The notes under the pieces are model-generated. The model was given only the letters and a program-made list of their open reading frames with translations, made no database searches and had not been told where the DNA came from. From contig CAAFUF010000023.1 of the NCBI GenBank assembly GCA_900766135.1, positions 186,001 through 250,000 on the forward strand: a stretch of 64,000 bases of DNA. Direction: 5' to 3'. Source of the DNA: Paenibacillaceae bacterium. Lineage in GTDB: Bacteria > Bacillota > Bacilli > Paenibacillales > Paenibacillaceae. The position numbers were made by a program, and so were the translations under genes. Of this stretch, positions 23,804-31,465 are shown piece after piece; within the stretch, counting starts at the first letter, position 1; each line of letters opens with the position of its first letter.

Positions 23804-24952
23804 ATGAGCATGGCACGGCAACCCACGTTCGTGTTGGCGCCGGATTCGTTCAAGGAGAGCATGACGGCCAAGGAAGTGTGCCTGGCGATGGAAAAAGGGC
23901 TGCGCAAAGCGTTTCCGGATGCGCGTTATGTTCATGTTCCGATGGCGGATGGCGGGGAAGGAACCGTTCAAGCCCTGGTCGACGCCACGGGCGGAAGGCT
24001 GTGCGCGCTGGAGGTGACGGGGCCGCTGGGGGAACCGGTTGCGGCGCAGTACGGGTTGCTGGGCGACGGGGAGACGGCGGCGATCGAAATAGCCTCGGCC
24101 AGCGGGCTCCAGCAGGTGCCGCCGGATCGGCGCAACCCGCTGCAGGCCACGACGTACGGCACCGGCGAGCTGATCCGCGCCTGCCTGGACCGAGGCGTCC
24201 GCCGGATCATCGTCGGCATTGGCGGCAGCGCGACGAACGACGGCGGTGCCGGCATGGCCGAGGCGCTGGGCGCGCGGTTCCTGGACGCGGCAGGCCGGCC
24301 GTTGCCGCGCGGCGGGGGCTCGCTCGGGGAGCTGGCGCGGATCGACGTATCCGGGCTGGATCCCCGGCTGCGGCAAGCGCGCCTGGTCGTGGCCTGCGAC
24401 GTCGACAACCCGCTCTGCGGCGAGCGTGGCGCGTCCCGCGTGTTCGGGCCGCAGAAGGGCGCCACCGCCGCGATGGCGGAGCGGCTGGACGCCGCGCTTG
24501 CGCACTACGCCGAGACGGCGCGGCGTCAGCTCGGCCGGGACGTGCGGGATGTCCCGGGCGCGGGGGCAGCCGGCGGACTAGGCGCCGGGCTGCTGCTCTT
24601 CACGCAGGCCGAACTGCGCAGGGGCGTCGAGATCGTGATCGACTATACCGGCCTGCGGGAGAAGGTGGCGGCGGCGGACGTGGTGTTCACCGGCGAGGGC
24701 GGCATCGACTTCCAGACGAAGTTCGGGAAGACGCCCCACGGCGTTGCCCAGGTCGCCAAGGCCACCGGCAAGCGCGTGATCGCGATCGCCGGGACGATCG
24801 GCGACGGCGCGGACGCGCTGTATGCCGAAGGGATCGACGCGATCTTCGGCATCGCCCCCGGGCCGGCCGCCCTGCCGCAGCTGCTCAAAGGCGGGCCGCG
24901 CAACGTGGAGCGCGCCTGCGAGAGCATCGGCCGCCTGCTGCGGCTCGGCTGA
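23804..24952 (+). CDS. Glycerate kinase (GarK/GlxK type)
   Basis: This 382-residue protein matches the type I glycerate kinase family: FVLAPDSFKESMTAKEV at the start, PMADGGEGTV, GIGGSATNDGGAGMAEALGARF, CDVDNPLCGERGASRVFGPQKGA and a late GEGGIDFQTKFGKTPHGVA. It phosphorylates D-glycerate to 2-phosphoglycerate (or 3-phosphoglycerate in some members), feeding glycolysis. It is downstream of the epimerase gene by 12 bp. GGGAGGC precedes the ATG. The 3' half is markedly more GC-rich than neighbouring genes, and the region after the stop is richer still. Confidence 0.94.
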   Translation: MSMARQPTFVLAPDSFKESMTAKEVCLAMEKGLRKAFPDARYVHVPMADGGEGTVQALVDATGGRLCALEVTGPLGEPVAAQYGLLGDGETAAIEIASASGLQQVPPDRRNPLQATTYGTGELIRACLDRGVRRIIVGIGGSATNDGGAGMAEALGARFLDAAGRPLPRGGGSLGELARIDVSGLDPRLRQARLVVACDVDNPLCGERGASRVFGPQKGATAAMAERLDAALAHYAETARRQLGRDVRDVPGAGAAGGLGAGLLLFTQAELRRGVEIVIDYTGLREKVAAADVVFTGEGGIDFQTKFGKTPHGVAQVAKATGKRVIAIAGTIGDGADALYAEGIDAIFGIAPGPAALPQLLKGGPRNVERACESIGRLLRLG

Positions 24953-25116
24953 GCGCGCGGGGGGCGCGGCGGGCGCTATGGCGCCGGCGTGGCCGTGGCA
25001 GCGGCAAGGGCCGCGCGGCGCAGCGGTGCCAGCGGGCGCATCCCGCGCCAGCTGCGGCTGCCCCCGGCCGGGCACGCCACGCTGCGCCGGGCTTCGCGCG
25101 CCCGGCGCGGCCCAAA
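24953..25116. other. Very GC-rich non-coding stretch
   Basis: This 164-bp segment is visibly far richer in G and C than the window average, with many GCG/CGC tracts. I see no gene or promoter. It leads into the palindrome array at 25117. Confidence 0.5.
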
Positions 25117-25307
25117 GGGGAGAAATGTTGTAGGAAATACAACATTTCTCCCCTTTTTTTGCCCCTGCGGGGCATAATGTTGCAAAAACTGCAACATTTA
25201 AGCCCACCGCGGGCCGTACCGGCGATAAATGTTGCACTTTATGCAACATTTCACTCCCACGGCCCGCAAACCACCCCGAAATGTTGCACAAAATGCAACA
25301 TTTCGGG
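25117..25307. repeat. Array of four palindromes with exact 52-bp period (array A)
   Basis: The hairpins share the stem AATGTTG[TC]A / T[AG]CAACATT and a 5-base loop. They span 25117-25153 (16-bp perfect stem), 25176-25198 (9 bp), 25227-25251 (10 bp) and 25275-25307 (14 bp). Their centres are 25135, 25187, 25239 and 25291, a constant step of 52 bp. The spacers are GC-rich and unrelated to each other. The first hairpin is followed by seven T and could terminate the glycerate kinase transcript. Confidence 0.9.
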
Positions 25308-25423
25308 CCGGCCCCGCTCCCTCGCCTGGTGCGGCTCCCCCCCCCGCAGGCCTTCGCGCATAGGTGAACGATAATGCGCACAGCTTATGGACGAAAGGGC
25401 ACGCAGAAGGGCAAGTATTTCTT

Positions 25424-25452
25424 TTGCTCACATGAGAAAAGTATAGTAAAAT
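25424..25452 (+). promoter_or_regulatory. Predicted promoter of the second LLM oxidoreductase
   Basis: TTGCTC (25424-25429) and TAAAAT (25447-25452) are spaced by 17 bp in an A/T-rich setting, about 40 bp before the start codon. Confidence 0.55.
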
Positions 25453-25491
25453 ACAAAAATATAGTTAATAAATGAAGCGGAGGAACTCAAC

Positions 25492-26553
25492 ATGGAAATC
25501 GGAATCAGCACGTTCGTGGAAACGACGCCGGATGTCGTCACTGGCGAATTGATTAGTCATGCGCAGCGGCTGCGCCAAGTGGTAGAAGAGATCGTCCTGG
25601 CCGACAAAGTCGGGCTGGATGTGTTTGGCGTAGGGGAGCATCACCGCCAGGATTATGCGGCTTCCTCGCCCGCGCTGGTATTGGCCGCGGCAGCGCCGCA
25701 GACGACGCGTATCCGGCTGACCAGCGCCGTAACCGTGCTGTCTTCCGACGATCCGGTCCGGGTGTTCCAGGACTTCGCGACGTTGGACGGCCTCTCAAAC
25801 GGACGCGCGGAGATTATGGCCGGACGCGGCTCTTTTATCGAGTCCTTCCCGCTGTTCGGATACGATTTGAATGATTATGAGGAGCTGTTCGAGGAGAAGC
25901 TGGATTTGCTGCTGAAGCTGCGCGAATCGGAAAAGGTAACCTGGCAAGGCAAACACCGTCCGGCTATCAATAATCTAGGCGTGTATCCGCGCCCCGTACA
26001 GAATCCGTTGCCGGTCTGGATCGGCAGCGGCGGCAACACCGAGTCCGTCATTCGTGCCGGAGTGCTTGGTCTGCCGCTGGTGCTGGCGATCATCGGCGGC
26101 CGGCCCGTGCAGTTTGCGCCGCTCGTGAAGATCTATAAGCAAGCCGCAGCCCAGGCCGGACACGATGTCTCCAAGCTGACGGTCGCTTCCCATTCGCACG
26201 GCTTTGTCGCCGAACGCAACGATGTAGCCGTGGAGAAGTTTTTCCCTTCAACGCAGGCGGTGATGAACGTCATCGGCCGCGAACGCGGCTGGGGCCATTA
26301 CGGTCGGGCCAGCTACGACGCGGCCCGCAGCCTGGAAGGCGCGCTGTACGTCGGTGATCCGGAGACGGTAGCGAACAAGATCATTCACCTGCGCAAAAAC
26401 GTCGGCATCACCCGCTTCTTCCTGCATTGCCCGCTCGGCACCATGCCGCATGAGGACGTCATGCGGGCCATCGAGTTGCTCGGAACCGAAGTTGCCCCGC
26501 GGGTACGCGAGGAAATCGCCCGTTGGGAGGCCGCCAGCGGGGATGCAGAGTAA
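25492..26553 (+). CDS. LLM-class flavin-dependent oxidoreductase, paralogue
   Basis: This 353-residue luciferase-like monooxygenase resembles the one at 7697: ADKVGLDVFGVGEHHRQDYAASSPALVLAAAA, RIRLTSAVTVLSSDDPVRVFQDFATLDGLSNGRAEIMAGRGSFIESFPLFGYDL and PVWIGSGGNTESVIRAG. GCGGAGGAA lies upstream of the ATG. A flavin-reductase-family gene lies convergently just downstream and could supply reduced flavin. The substrate is unknown. The array of four palindromes lies 185 bp upstream of the start. Confidence 0.92.
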   Translation: MEIGISTFVETTPDVVTGELISHAQRLRQVVEEIVLADKVGLDVFGVGEHHRQDYAASSPALVLAAAAPQTTRIRLTSAVTVLSSDDPVRVFQDFATLDGLSNGRAEIMAGRGSFIESFPLFGYDLNDYEELFEEKLDLLLKLRESEKVTWQGKHRPAINNLGVYPRPVQNPLPVWIGSGGNTESVIRAGVLGLPLVLAIIGGRPVQFAPLVKIYKQAAAQAGHDVSKLTVASHSHGFVAERNDVAVEKFFPSTQAVMNVIGRERGWGHYGRASYDAARSLEGALYVGDPETVANKIIHLRKNVGITRFFLHCPLGTMPHEDVMRAIELLGTEVAPRVREEIARWEAASGDAE

Positions 26554-26644
26554 GGGGCGAAGCGCCGTCAGACGAACAGTTTCTGATGATGATACGTCTT
26601 GTTTCGGCCCCTGTCCTTACGGCCCTCGAAGCAAGCGCTGCCCC

Positions 26645-27271
26645 TCACCCCTCCGCCCGAAACGTCTTCCCCATCGGCTCCCCGAGACCGAAATAATGGC
26701 GGAAGTTGTAAATGAGCGGGCTCCATTGGCGAGGGTCGATGTGGCGTTCGCCGATGACGAGATCGCGGCGGGCGTGGACGGCCACGGCGCGGGTTTCGAC
26801 GATCGCGAAGAAGGGCGCGTGGGCCGGCACGCGGAAATCCATCGCAACCGCTTCGATTTGCAACGGGCACTCGCGGATGCGGGCGGGCTGCACTTGCTGA
26901 GATGGCTGCGGGGTGAGGCCGCTGACCGCAAATTTGTCTTTTTGATAGCTGAAACCCTGTGCTGCTTTTTCAGGCGGCACGGGGTTTTTTCCGGTGGTGG
27001 GGGCTAACCGTTCGACATGCTCCCACAAGGATGGATCGGGTAGGTTGATCACGCATTCCGGGCAGCGCTGCAGGTTTTCGGCGGCTTTTCCGCCCAGCCC
27101 GATGCCGAGGACGATGTGGTCCCCGAGTGCCCATGAGGACGAAATCGGGCTGATATTGGTGCTTCCGTCTTCATTTTGAGTCGTGAGCAGGATGACGGGC
27201 GTTCCGTAGTACAAAATTTTCGGCTGGATGAGCAAGGTGTCGCCTGGCGGGTTTGTCGTTTTTGGATGCAA
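26645..27271 (-). CDS. Flavin reductase-like, FMN-binding split-barrel protein
   Basis: This protein of about 208 residues begins LHPKTTNPPGDTLLIQPKILYYGTPVILLTTQNEDGSTNISPISSSWALGDHIVLGIG. That is the split-barrel flavin-reductase pattern, with the FMN-contacting NISPISSSW segment. It probably reduces or binds FMN. The TTG at 27271 has AGGGAGGG at proper spacing; the ATG at 27295 overlaps that site. It is divergent from the ArsR-family gene at 27381, which may regulate it. Confidence 0.82.
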   Translation of the reverse strand: MHPKTTNPPGDTLLIQPKILYYGTPVILLTTQNEDGSTNISPISSSWALGDHIVLGIGLGGKAAENLQRCPECVINLPDPSLWEHVERLAPTTGKNPVPPEKAAQGFSYQKDKFAVSGLTPQPSQQVQPARIRECPLQIEAVAMDFRVPAHAPFFAIVETRAVAVHARRDLVIGERHIDPRQWSPLIYNFRHYFGLGEPMGKTFRAEG

Positions 27272-27380
27272 AGCGGTTCCCTCCCTGGTTTTCAATGGCT
27301 TTCCGCTTATTGTATAATGGCAACACTACGATGAGGATCGAAATATGGATGACATCCTCAAAAGGGGGAAACCATTCACC

Positions 27381-28097
27381 ATGAGAGCTGCACCAATGCA
27401 TACGCAAGCGGCGGTTATCGCTTCGCTTGTCAGCGACCCCAGCCGATCGGCGATGCTGACGGCCATGCTGGACGGGAGATATCATGCGGCCGGCGAGCTG
27501 GCGCATCGGGCCGGGATTCAGGCGCAAACGGCCAGCTTTCATCTGGCCAAGCTGACGGAGGCCGGTTTGGTTGCCGTCGAAAAACAAGGCCGTCACCGCT
27601 ATTACGGGATCGCCAACCCGGAAGTCGCCCGGGTGTTGGAGTCCTTGCTGTCGATCGCGCCGCCGGCGTCGATCCGGTCGTTGCGGCAGGCGACAGAGGA
27701 TCAGGCGCTGCGGCATGCCCGAACCTGCTATGACCATTTGGCGGGGAGTCTGGGGGTCCGCTTGACACAAAGCATGATACGCACAGGAATTCTCGCCGAA
27801 GGAGACGGAGCCTTTGAAGTGACCGCGGAGGGCGAGGCTTTTCTAGATCGTTTCGGGGTCGACGTCAACCGGGCCAAGGCGAAACGACGTTCTTTTTCCC
27901 CCAAATGCCTGGATTGGAGCGAACGCCGACATCACCTGGCCGGGGCGCTCGGCAACGCACTGCTGGAGCGGCTGACGGAACTGGGATGGGTAGAGCGAAG
28001 CCCGCAGAGCCGGGCCGTCAAGCTGACTGCAGAGGGGAGGGCAGGGCTAAAGGACACCTTTGCCTTGGACATGGATGCCGAAGAAGGAACCGGCTAG
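27381..28097 (+). CDS. ArsR-family transcriptional regulator with C-terminal extension
   Basis: This protein of about 238 residues has an N-terminal ArsR winged helix: IASLVSDPSRSAMLTAMLDGRYHAAGELAHRAGIQAQTASFHLAKLTEAGLV, followed by KQGRHRYYGI. The rest, about 140 residues, shows no metal-binding Cys cluster and includes CYDHLAGSLGVRLTQSM and CLDWSERRHHLAGALG, as in larger ArsR members. A TATAAT lies at 27313-27318. The start could be the ATG at 27345 (GAGGA upstream) or at 27381 (AAAGGGGG upstream); the second is chosen. The divergent flavin reductase is the obvious candidate target. Confidence 0.85.
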   Translation: MRAAPMHTQAAVIASLVSDPSRSAMLTAMLDGRYHAAGELAHRAGIQAQTASFHLAKLTEAGLVAVEKQGRHRYYGIANPEVARVLESLLSIAPPASIRSLRQATEDQALRHARTCYDHLAGSLGVRLTQSMIRTGILAEGDGAFEVTAEGEAFLDRFGVDVNRAKAKRRSFSPKCLDWSERRHHLAGALGNALLERLTELGWVERSPQSRAVKLTAEGRAGLKDTFALDMDAEEGTG

Positions 28098-28123
28098 TGC
28101 CGTACCTGAATAAAGTGCATATG

Positions 28124-28158
28124 AAAAACCATCTCTCCCCCAGAAGAGATGGTTTTTT
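28124..28158 (+). terminator. Rho-independent terminator
   Basis: AAAAACCATCTCT pairs with AGAGATGGTTTTTT around an 8-base loop. Confidence 0.9.
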
Positions 28159-28226
28159 GTCGTTTCACCTTTATAACGGGACACGGGTCACCTCGGGCAT
28201 CGTGATTTCGTCCCCATTAGGCCCGG

Positions 28227-28937
28227 TTACTTTATTTTGATGCGGGCCCGTTTCATCGTGGCCCATATGATTCCCAGCGCAAGAGCCGCTAGCAGCAGCG
28301 TACCCAGCAACGAACCCCAAACCGGCAAATGACCTATATAGACGACGCGGTTGAGGAGATCCTTGAGTTCCAGATCCCACATGGCCTCGGAAGCGAACAG
28401 AACACCCAGGGCCAGGACGATATACAGCATGCCCCCGAGCTTGCCGAACCGGTAAAAGCCGACACCGATCACATAACCCGCCAAATAATACATCAGGGCA
28501 TTTAAAACGTAGACGATCATGGTCAGCAGCCAGGAGGCGTTCTCTCCCAGGAAGGAAACCTTCTCCGGTGCGGGAATCAGCCAATGCTGCAAGCTGCCGA
28601 TCACCCCTACACCCCCCATCAACACCAAAGCTACCGTCGCAGCGGCCAGAGAGGAACCGTAGAAATAAGCTTTACGCGTGACCCCAAATCTAGCGAAGAA
28701 ACTCAGGAATCCGGATACCGAGATGATCCCGATGACAAGCATAAACACTTTGGACGGTTGAAAAGCAAACGTGATGAAATTTTGCGCATTGATTTCGATT
28801 AACGCATAAGCCAGGATGACGAAGCTGATAAACCAGGCGGACCAAGTCAACTGGAGCCAGGACATATCCGCGGCGACCCGAAGAGCGCGGCCTGTATTAT
28901 CGATGGGCTGGGCTTTAAAGCTCGGATTGGACTTCAT
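28227..28937 (-). CDS. ABC transporter permease of a YtrA-type operon
   Basis: This 236-residue protein has about six hydrophobic segments (for instance WFISFVILAYALIEI, VFMLVIGIISVSGFLSFF, AATVALVLMGGVGVI and LGTLLLAALALGIIW) and a basic tail. It overlaps the ATPase gene by 23 bp. GAGGAG precedes the ATG. The protein resembles YtrC/D-like permeases: the family is shorter and less conserved than classic ABC-2 permeases. It would form the membrane part of the transporter with the ATPase upstream. In Bacillus subtilis the ytr operon responds to cell-wall antibiotics; a similar role here is inference. Confidence 0.83.
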   Translation of the reverse strand: MKSNPSFKAQPIDNTGRALRVAADMSWLQLTWSAWFISFVILAYALIEINAQNFITFAFQPSKVFMLVIGIISVSGFLSFFARFGVTRKAYFYGSSLAAATVALVLMGGVGVIGSLQHWLIPAPEKVSFLGENASWLLTMIVYVLNALMYYLAGYVIGVGFYRFGKLGGMLYIVLALGVLFASEAMWDLELKDLLNRVVYIGHLPVWGSLLGTLLLAALALGIIWATMKRARIKIK

Positions 28938-29811
28938 GGGACTCCTCCTGTCCGGTTAAGTGGATGAACAACTCCTGCAGCGGAACCGGTCCGATGTCGA
29001 AACCTTTGTTCGCAGCGGCTCTGCGCCGAGCCTCATCGATCTCCCCATAGACCATCGCCGCCTTGGTGCCGCCAAGCTGCTGAACGTTCAGCACCTTCAT
29101 GCCCCGCACAAACTCGTCGACGTCGGCCGCCGCCCCGGTGATAGACGCGCCGCGGTCCAGCAAACGGTCGATCGGCTCCTTGAGCAACATCCGTCCTTTG
29201 TGCAAAATCACCACTTCCTCGAACAAATAATCCATCTCCGATACGAGGTGGGTGGACAGGATCATCGTACGCGGGTGGTCCGCCTGATCCTCCAGCACTT
29301 GTTTGTAAAAAATCTCCCGGGTCGGCGCGTCCATCCCGCGGTAGACCTCGTCAAAGATCGTCACCGGGGACCGGCTCGCCAGTCCGATGACGGCATTTAA
29401 AGCCGACTGCATCCCGCTGGACAGCTTCTTGATCGGTACGTCCCGCGGCAAGCCGAACAACCGTACCAGTTCCTCGGCATACGCCCGGTCAAAATCGGGA
29501 CGGTATCGCTCGGCTACCTTCAGCATGCCGTTCACCTTTTCGCTTTCTTCGCTGTAGTTGGTTTCATGGACGAAGCTGATCTGAGCCATCGTCTCGGCAT
29601 GCTCGAACGGATTCCGGCCGCCGATGCGCACCTGTCCTGCCGTCGGCTCCCTATAGGAAGCCAGCAGGGAGAGCAGGGTGGTTTTGCCCGCGCCGTTTCT
29701 GCCCAACAGTCCGTAGATTTTCCCGGCTTCCAGCTCTAAGGTAATATCCGTTAGGGCACGATGGCTGCCGAAATTGACACTTACCTGCTCTAACGTAACG
29801 TCAAGGCTCAT
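28915..29811 (-). CDS. ABC transporter ATP-binding protein (YtrB-like)
   Basis: This 298-residue ATPase has Walker A GRNGAGKTT, signature LSSGMQSALNAVIGLASR, Walker B region PVTIFDEVYRGMD and switch His in STHLVSE. The Walker B strand has Phe-Asp-Glu-Val rather than the more usual LDEP, as in the YtrB/YhcG subgroup linked to GntR regulators. It overlaps both neighbours. AAGGAGGGG precedes the ATG. Confidence 0.92.
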   Translation of the reverse strand: MSLDVTLEQVSVNFGSHRALTDITLELEAGKIYGLLGRNGAGKTTLLSLLASYREPTAGQVRIGGRNPFEHAETMAQISFVHETNYSEESEKVNGMLKVAERYRPDFDRAYAEELVRLFGLPRDVPIKKLSSGMQSALNAVIGLASRSPVTIFDEVYRGMDAPTREIFYKQVLEDQADHPRTMILSTHLVSEMDYLFEEVVILHKGRMLLKEPIDRLLDRGASITGAAADVDEFVRGMKVLNVQQLGGTKAAMVYGEIDEARRRAAANKGFDIGPVPLQELFIHLTGQEESHEVQSEL

Positions 29812-30184
29812 TTTGAATCCCCTCCTTTGCTTTGGAAATCAGCAGATTCATTTCGCCCTCGGCAATGCCCAGCTTCGCGGCTTCCCGCATCATCGGCAGG
29901 ACGTATTCATCGAGGAACCGCTCTTTGCGCTGCGTCAGCAGCATTTCCTTTGCCTTCTCGGCCACGAACATGCCAACCCCCCTCTTCTTGTACAAAATAC
30001 CGGCGTCCACCAGCAAATTGATGCCTTTGGCAATCGTCAGGTGATTGATTTTGTAAAATTGCACCAGCTGCGTCGTTGACGGAATTTGCTCATGCTCCTT
30101 CAATTGGTCGTTCACGATCTGGTCCTCAATCAGCTCTTTGATCTGCAGAAAAATCGGCTTCTTGTCGTCAAAAGACGGACTCAA
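29801..30184 (-). CDS. GntR-family regulator, YtrA subfamily
   Basis: This 127-residue protein has an N-terminal GntR winged helix (IFLQIKELIEDQIVNDQLKEHEQIPSTTQLVQFYKINHLTIAKGINLL) and a short C-terminal helix pair typical of the YtrA subgroup, without a ligand-binding domain. The TTG start at 30184 follows GGAGGTGATT. It leads the GntR-ATPase-permease operon and probably represses it through the palindrome at 30224-30245. Confidence 0.93.
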   Translation of the reverse strand: MSPSFDDKKPIFLQIKELIEDQIVNDQLKEHEQIPSTTQLVQFYKINHLTIAKGINLLVDAGILYKKRGVGMFVAEKAKEMLLTQRKERFLDEYVLPMMREAAKLGIAEGEMNLLISKAKEGIQNEP

Positions 30185-30223
30185 CGGGAAATCACCTCCG
30201 TGTCCCTAGTTGTTAGTTATATG

Positions 30224-30245
30224 GTTATATAGTCATGTATATAAC
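30224..30245. promoter_or_regulatory. Operator palindrome upstream of the YtrA-type operon
   Basis: GTTATATA-N6-TATATAAC is a perfect 8+8 inverted repeat about 40 bp before the GntR start codon, embedded in very A/T-rich DNA that would contain the -10. Confidence 0.75.
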
Positions 30246-30302
30246 TATATAAATAAATTCCATCTTCGTCAAGACGTCACCGCCTAACCGTGCCCGGAAC
30301 GC

Positions 30303-30344
30303 AAAAAAACGGGCCGCCCGGCCGTAACGACCGGGACAACCCGC
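30303..30344 (-). terminator. Terminator of the MarR-MFS-dehydrogenase operon
   Basis: On the minus strand, a GC-rich hairpin (CGGG…CCGG / CCGG…CCCG arms) is followed by seven T (30303-30309). Confidence 0.75.
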
Positions 30345-30370
30345 ATTTTCATTGCCGGAAGTCCGCTGTT

Positions 30371-31465
30371 CTAAACCAGGCTGTCCGCAGCGGACAGCCT
30401 GGTCTCCGCAGTATCGATCCCGCCCATGGCGTCCAGTACGGATTCGAGCTCGAACAACTGCTCGATATGATGAACGCCGGGCGGGTACTCGGAGCGATAT
30501 AGCGCGGCAGCGACGGCGGCGGCGATCCTGCCGGTAAATGCGGCTTCGTTGCGTCCCTGAACCAAGCACTCGGCCAGCATTTGCCGCCCTTCCTTTAACC
30601 CGCCTGCGTCAATCTTGACGGCAAAGCCGTCTTTCCCCATGCGAATCCGGCCGAAGCCCCCTACGGCGGCTTGGCGAACAGGCCTATACTTCAGCAACCG
30701 CAGCATTCCCGTCGCTTTCAGCCCGGCGAGCCCGCGGGTGACTGCCGCCGAATCGAAGCAGAGGCGCGTGGAGACGGTGGGAATGCCGAGCGTTCGCGGG
30801 AGCACGTGCTGGTCGGAAAAGTTAAAACGGTATGCTTTGCGGCGTCCTAATTTCGCTCCAAAGTCCGTTGTTCTGCCGTCCGTGAAACTGGCGACCTCCC
30901 GTTCCCCGCCCCCTTGAACTACCTTGTACCTCCCGTTGAGATTATCGATCGTCCATTCGATGGCCGCCCGGCCATGCCGATCCCCCAATCCCAACAGAAT
31001 GGAAATGTCCAGGCGATCCGCGCGATCCAAGCGACTTTGGGCGTGACGCGCCATCAGGTTGGTCAGACCCGGAGCCAGCCCGACGCTCAGCACCGCCGTC
31101 GCCCGGCCGTCGATAGCTGCCGCATGGCATTGTTCCGCTTGGGCAAGAAAGGAGTAGTCGGCGGAAATATCCACATAATGAATGCCATTCGCGAAACAAT
31201 CGCGAATGAAGCGGGTGTCCGCTTGGTCCAGGCACATGACGACGAGTTGGGTCCGCTCCAGGATATGCGGGTCGAGTTCGCCGCGGACATCGAGCTTTAA
31301 CGGCTTCACTTTACCTCCGGTAGCGCGGCTGAACCGCTCCGCACGTTCCAGGCTTCTTCCTGCGGCATATACTTTACCTGGATAAAGTTCGCTTAACCTG
31401 TTACAAATCGTTTGGCCCACTTGGCCGTAACCTCCCACGACGACGATGCGATCTCTTAGATTCAT
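30371..31465 (-). CDS. Saccharopine dehydrogenase-like NAD(P)-binding protein
   Basis: This 364-residue protein has an N-terminal Rossmann motif VVVGGYGQVGQTICNRL and the continuing AAGRSLERAERFSRATGG segment. LVVMCLDQADTRFIRDCFANGIHYVDISADYSF is typical of the saccharopine dehydrogenase-like fold. Its actual substrate is unknown; it probably acts as an oxidoreductase on a small metabolite. The ATG at 31465 has AAGGAG upstream and overlaps the MFS stop (ATGA), so the two are translationally coupled. It is the third gene of the MarR-MFS operon. Confidence 0.82.
   Translation of the reverse strand: MNLRDRIVVVGGYGQVGQTICNRLSELYPGKVYAAGRSLERAERFSRATGGKVKPLKLDVRGELDPHILERTQLVVMCLDQADTRFIRDCFANGIHYVDISADYSFLAQAEQCHAAAIDGRATAVLSVGLAPGLTNLMARHAQSRLDRADRLDISILLGLGDRHGRAAIEWTIDNLNGRYKVVQGGGEREVASFTDGRTTDFGAKLGRRKAYRFNFSDQHVLPRTLGIPTVSTRLCFDSAAVTRGLAGLKATGMLRLLKYRPVRQAAVGGFGRIRMGKDGFAVKIDAGGLKEGRQMLAECLVQGRNEAAFTGRIAAAVAAALYRSEYPPGVHHIEQLFELESVLDAMGGIDTAETRLSAADSLV

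Noticed and set aside
23090..24505. 471-codon antisense frame over the epimerase/glycerate kinase junction
   Set aside because: It spans two real genes on the other strand and has Arg/Pro/His-rich composition with no recognisable domain.
24953..25116. Horizontal acquisition of the GC-rich stretch after glycerate kinase
   Set aside because: The rise in GC is gradual from the end of a normal housekeeping-type gene, and no mobile-element gene or boundary repeat is seen.
25117..25307. Palindromes with regular spacers as a CRISPR array
   Set aside because: The four repeats differ from each other outside the stem, there are only four, the spacers are short GC-rich tracts and no cas gene is in the window.
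23458..25374. 638-codon open frame over the epimerase and glycerate kinase genes
   Set aside because: It is a shadow of both genes in a GC-rich stretch, its residues are mostly Arg/Gly/Ala, and it has no ribosome site or family pattern.
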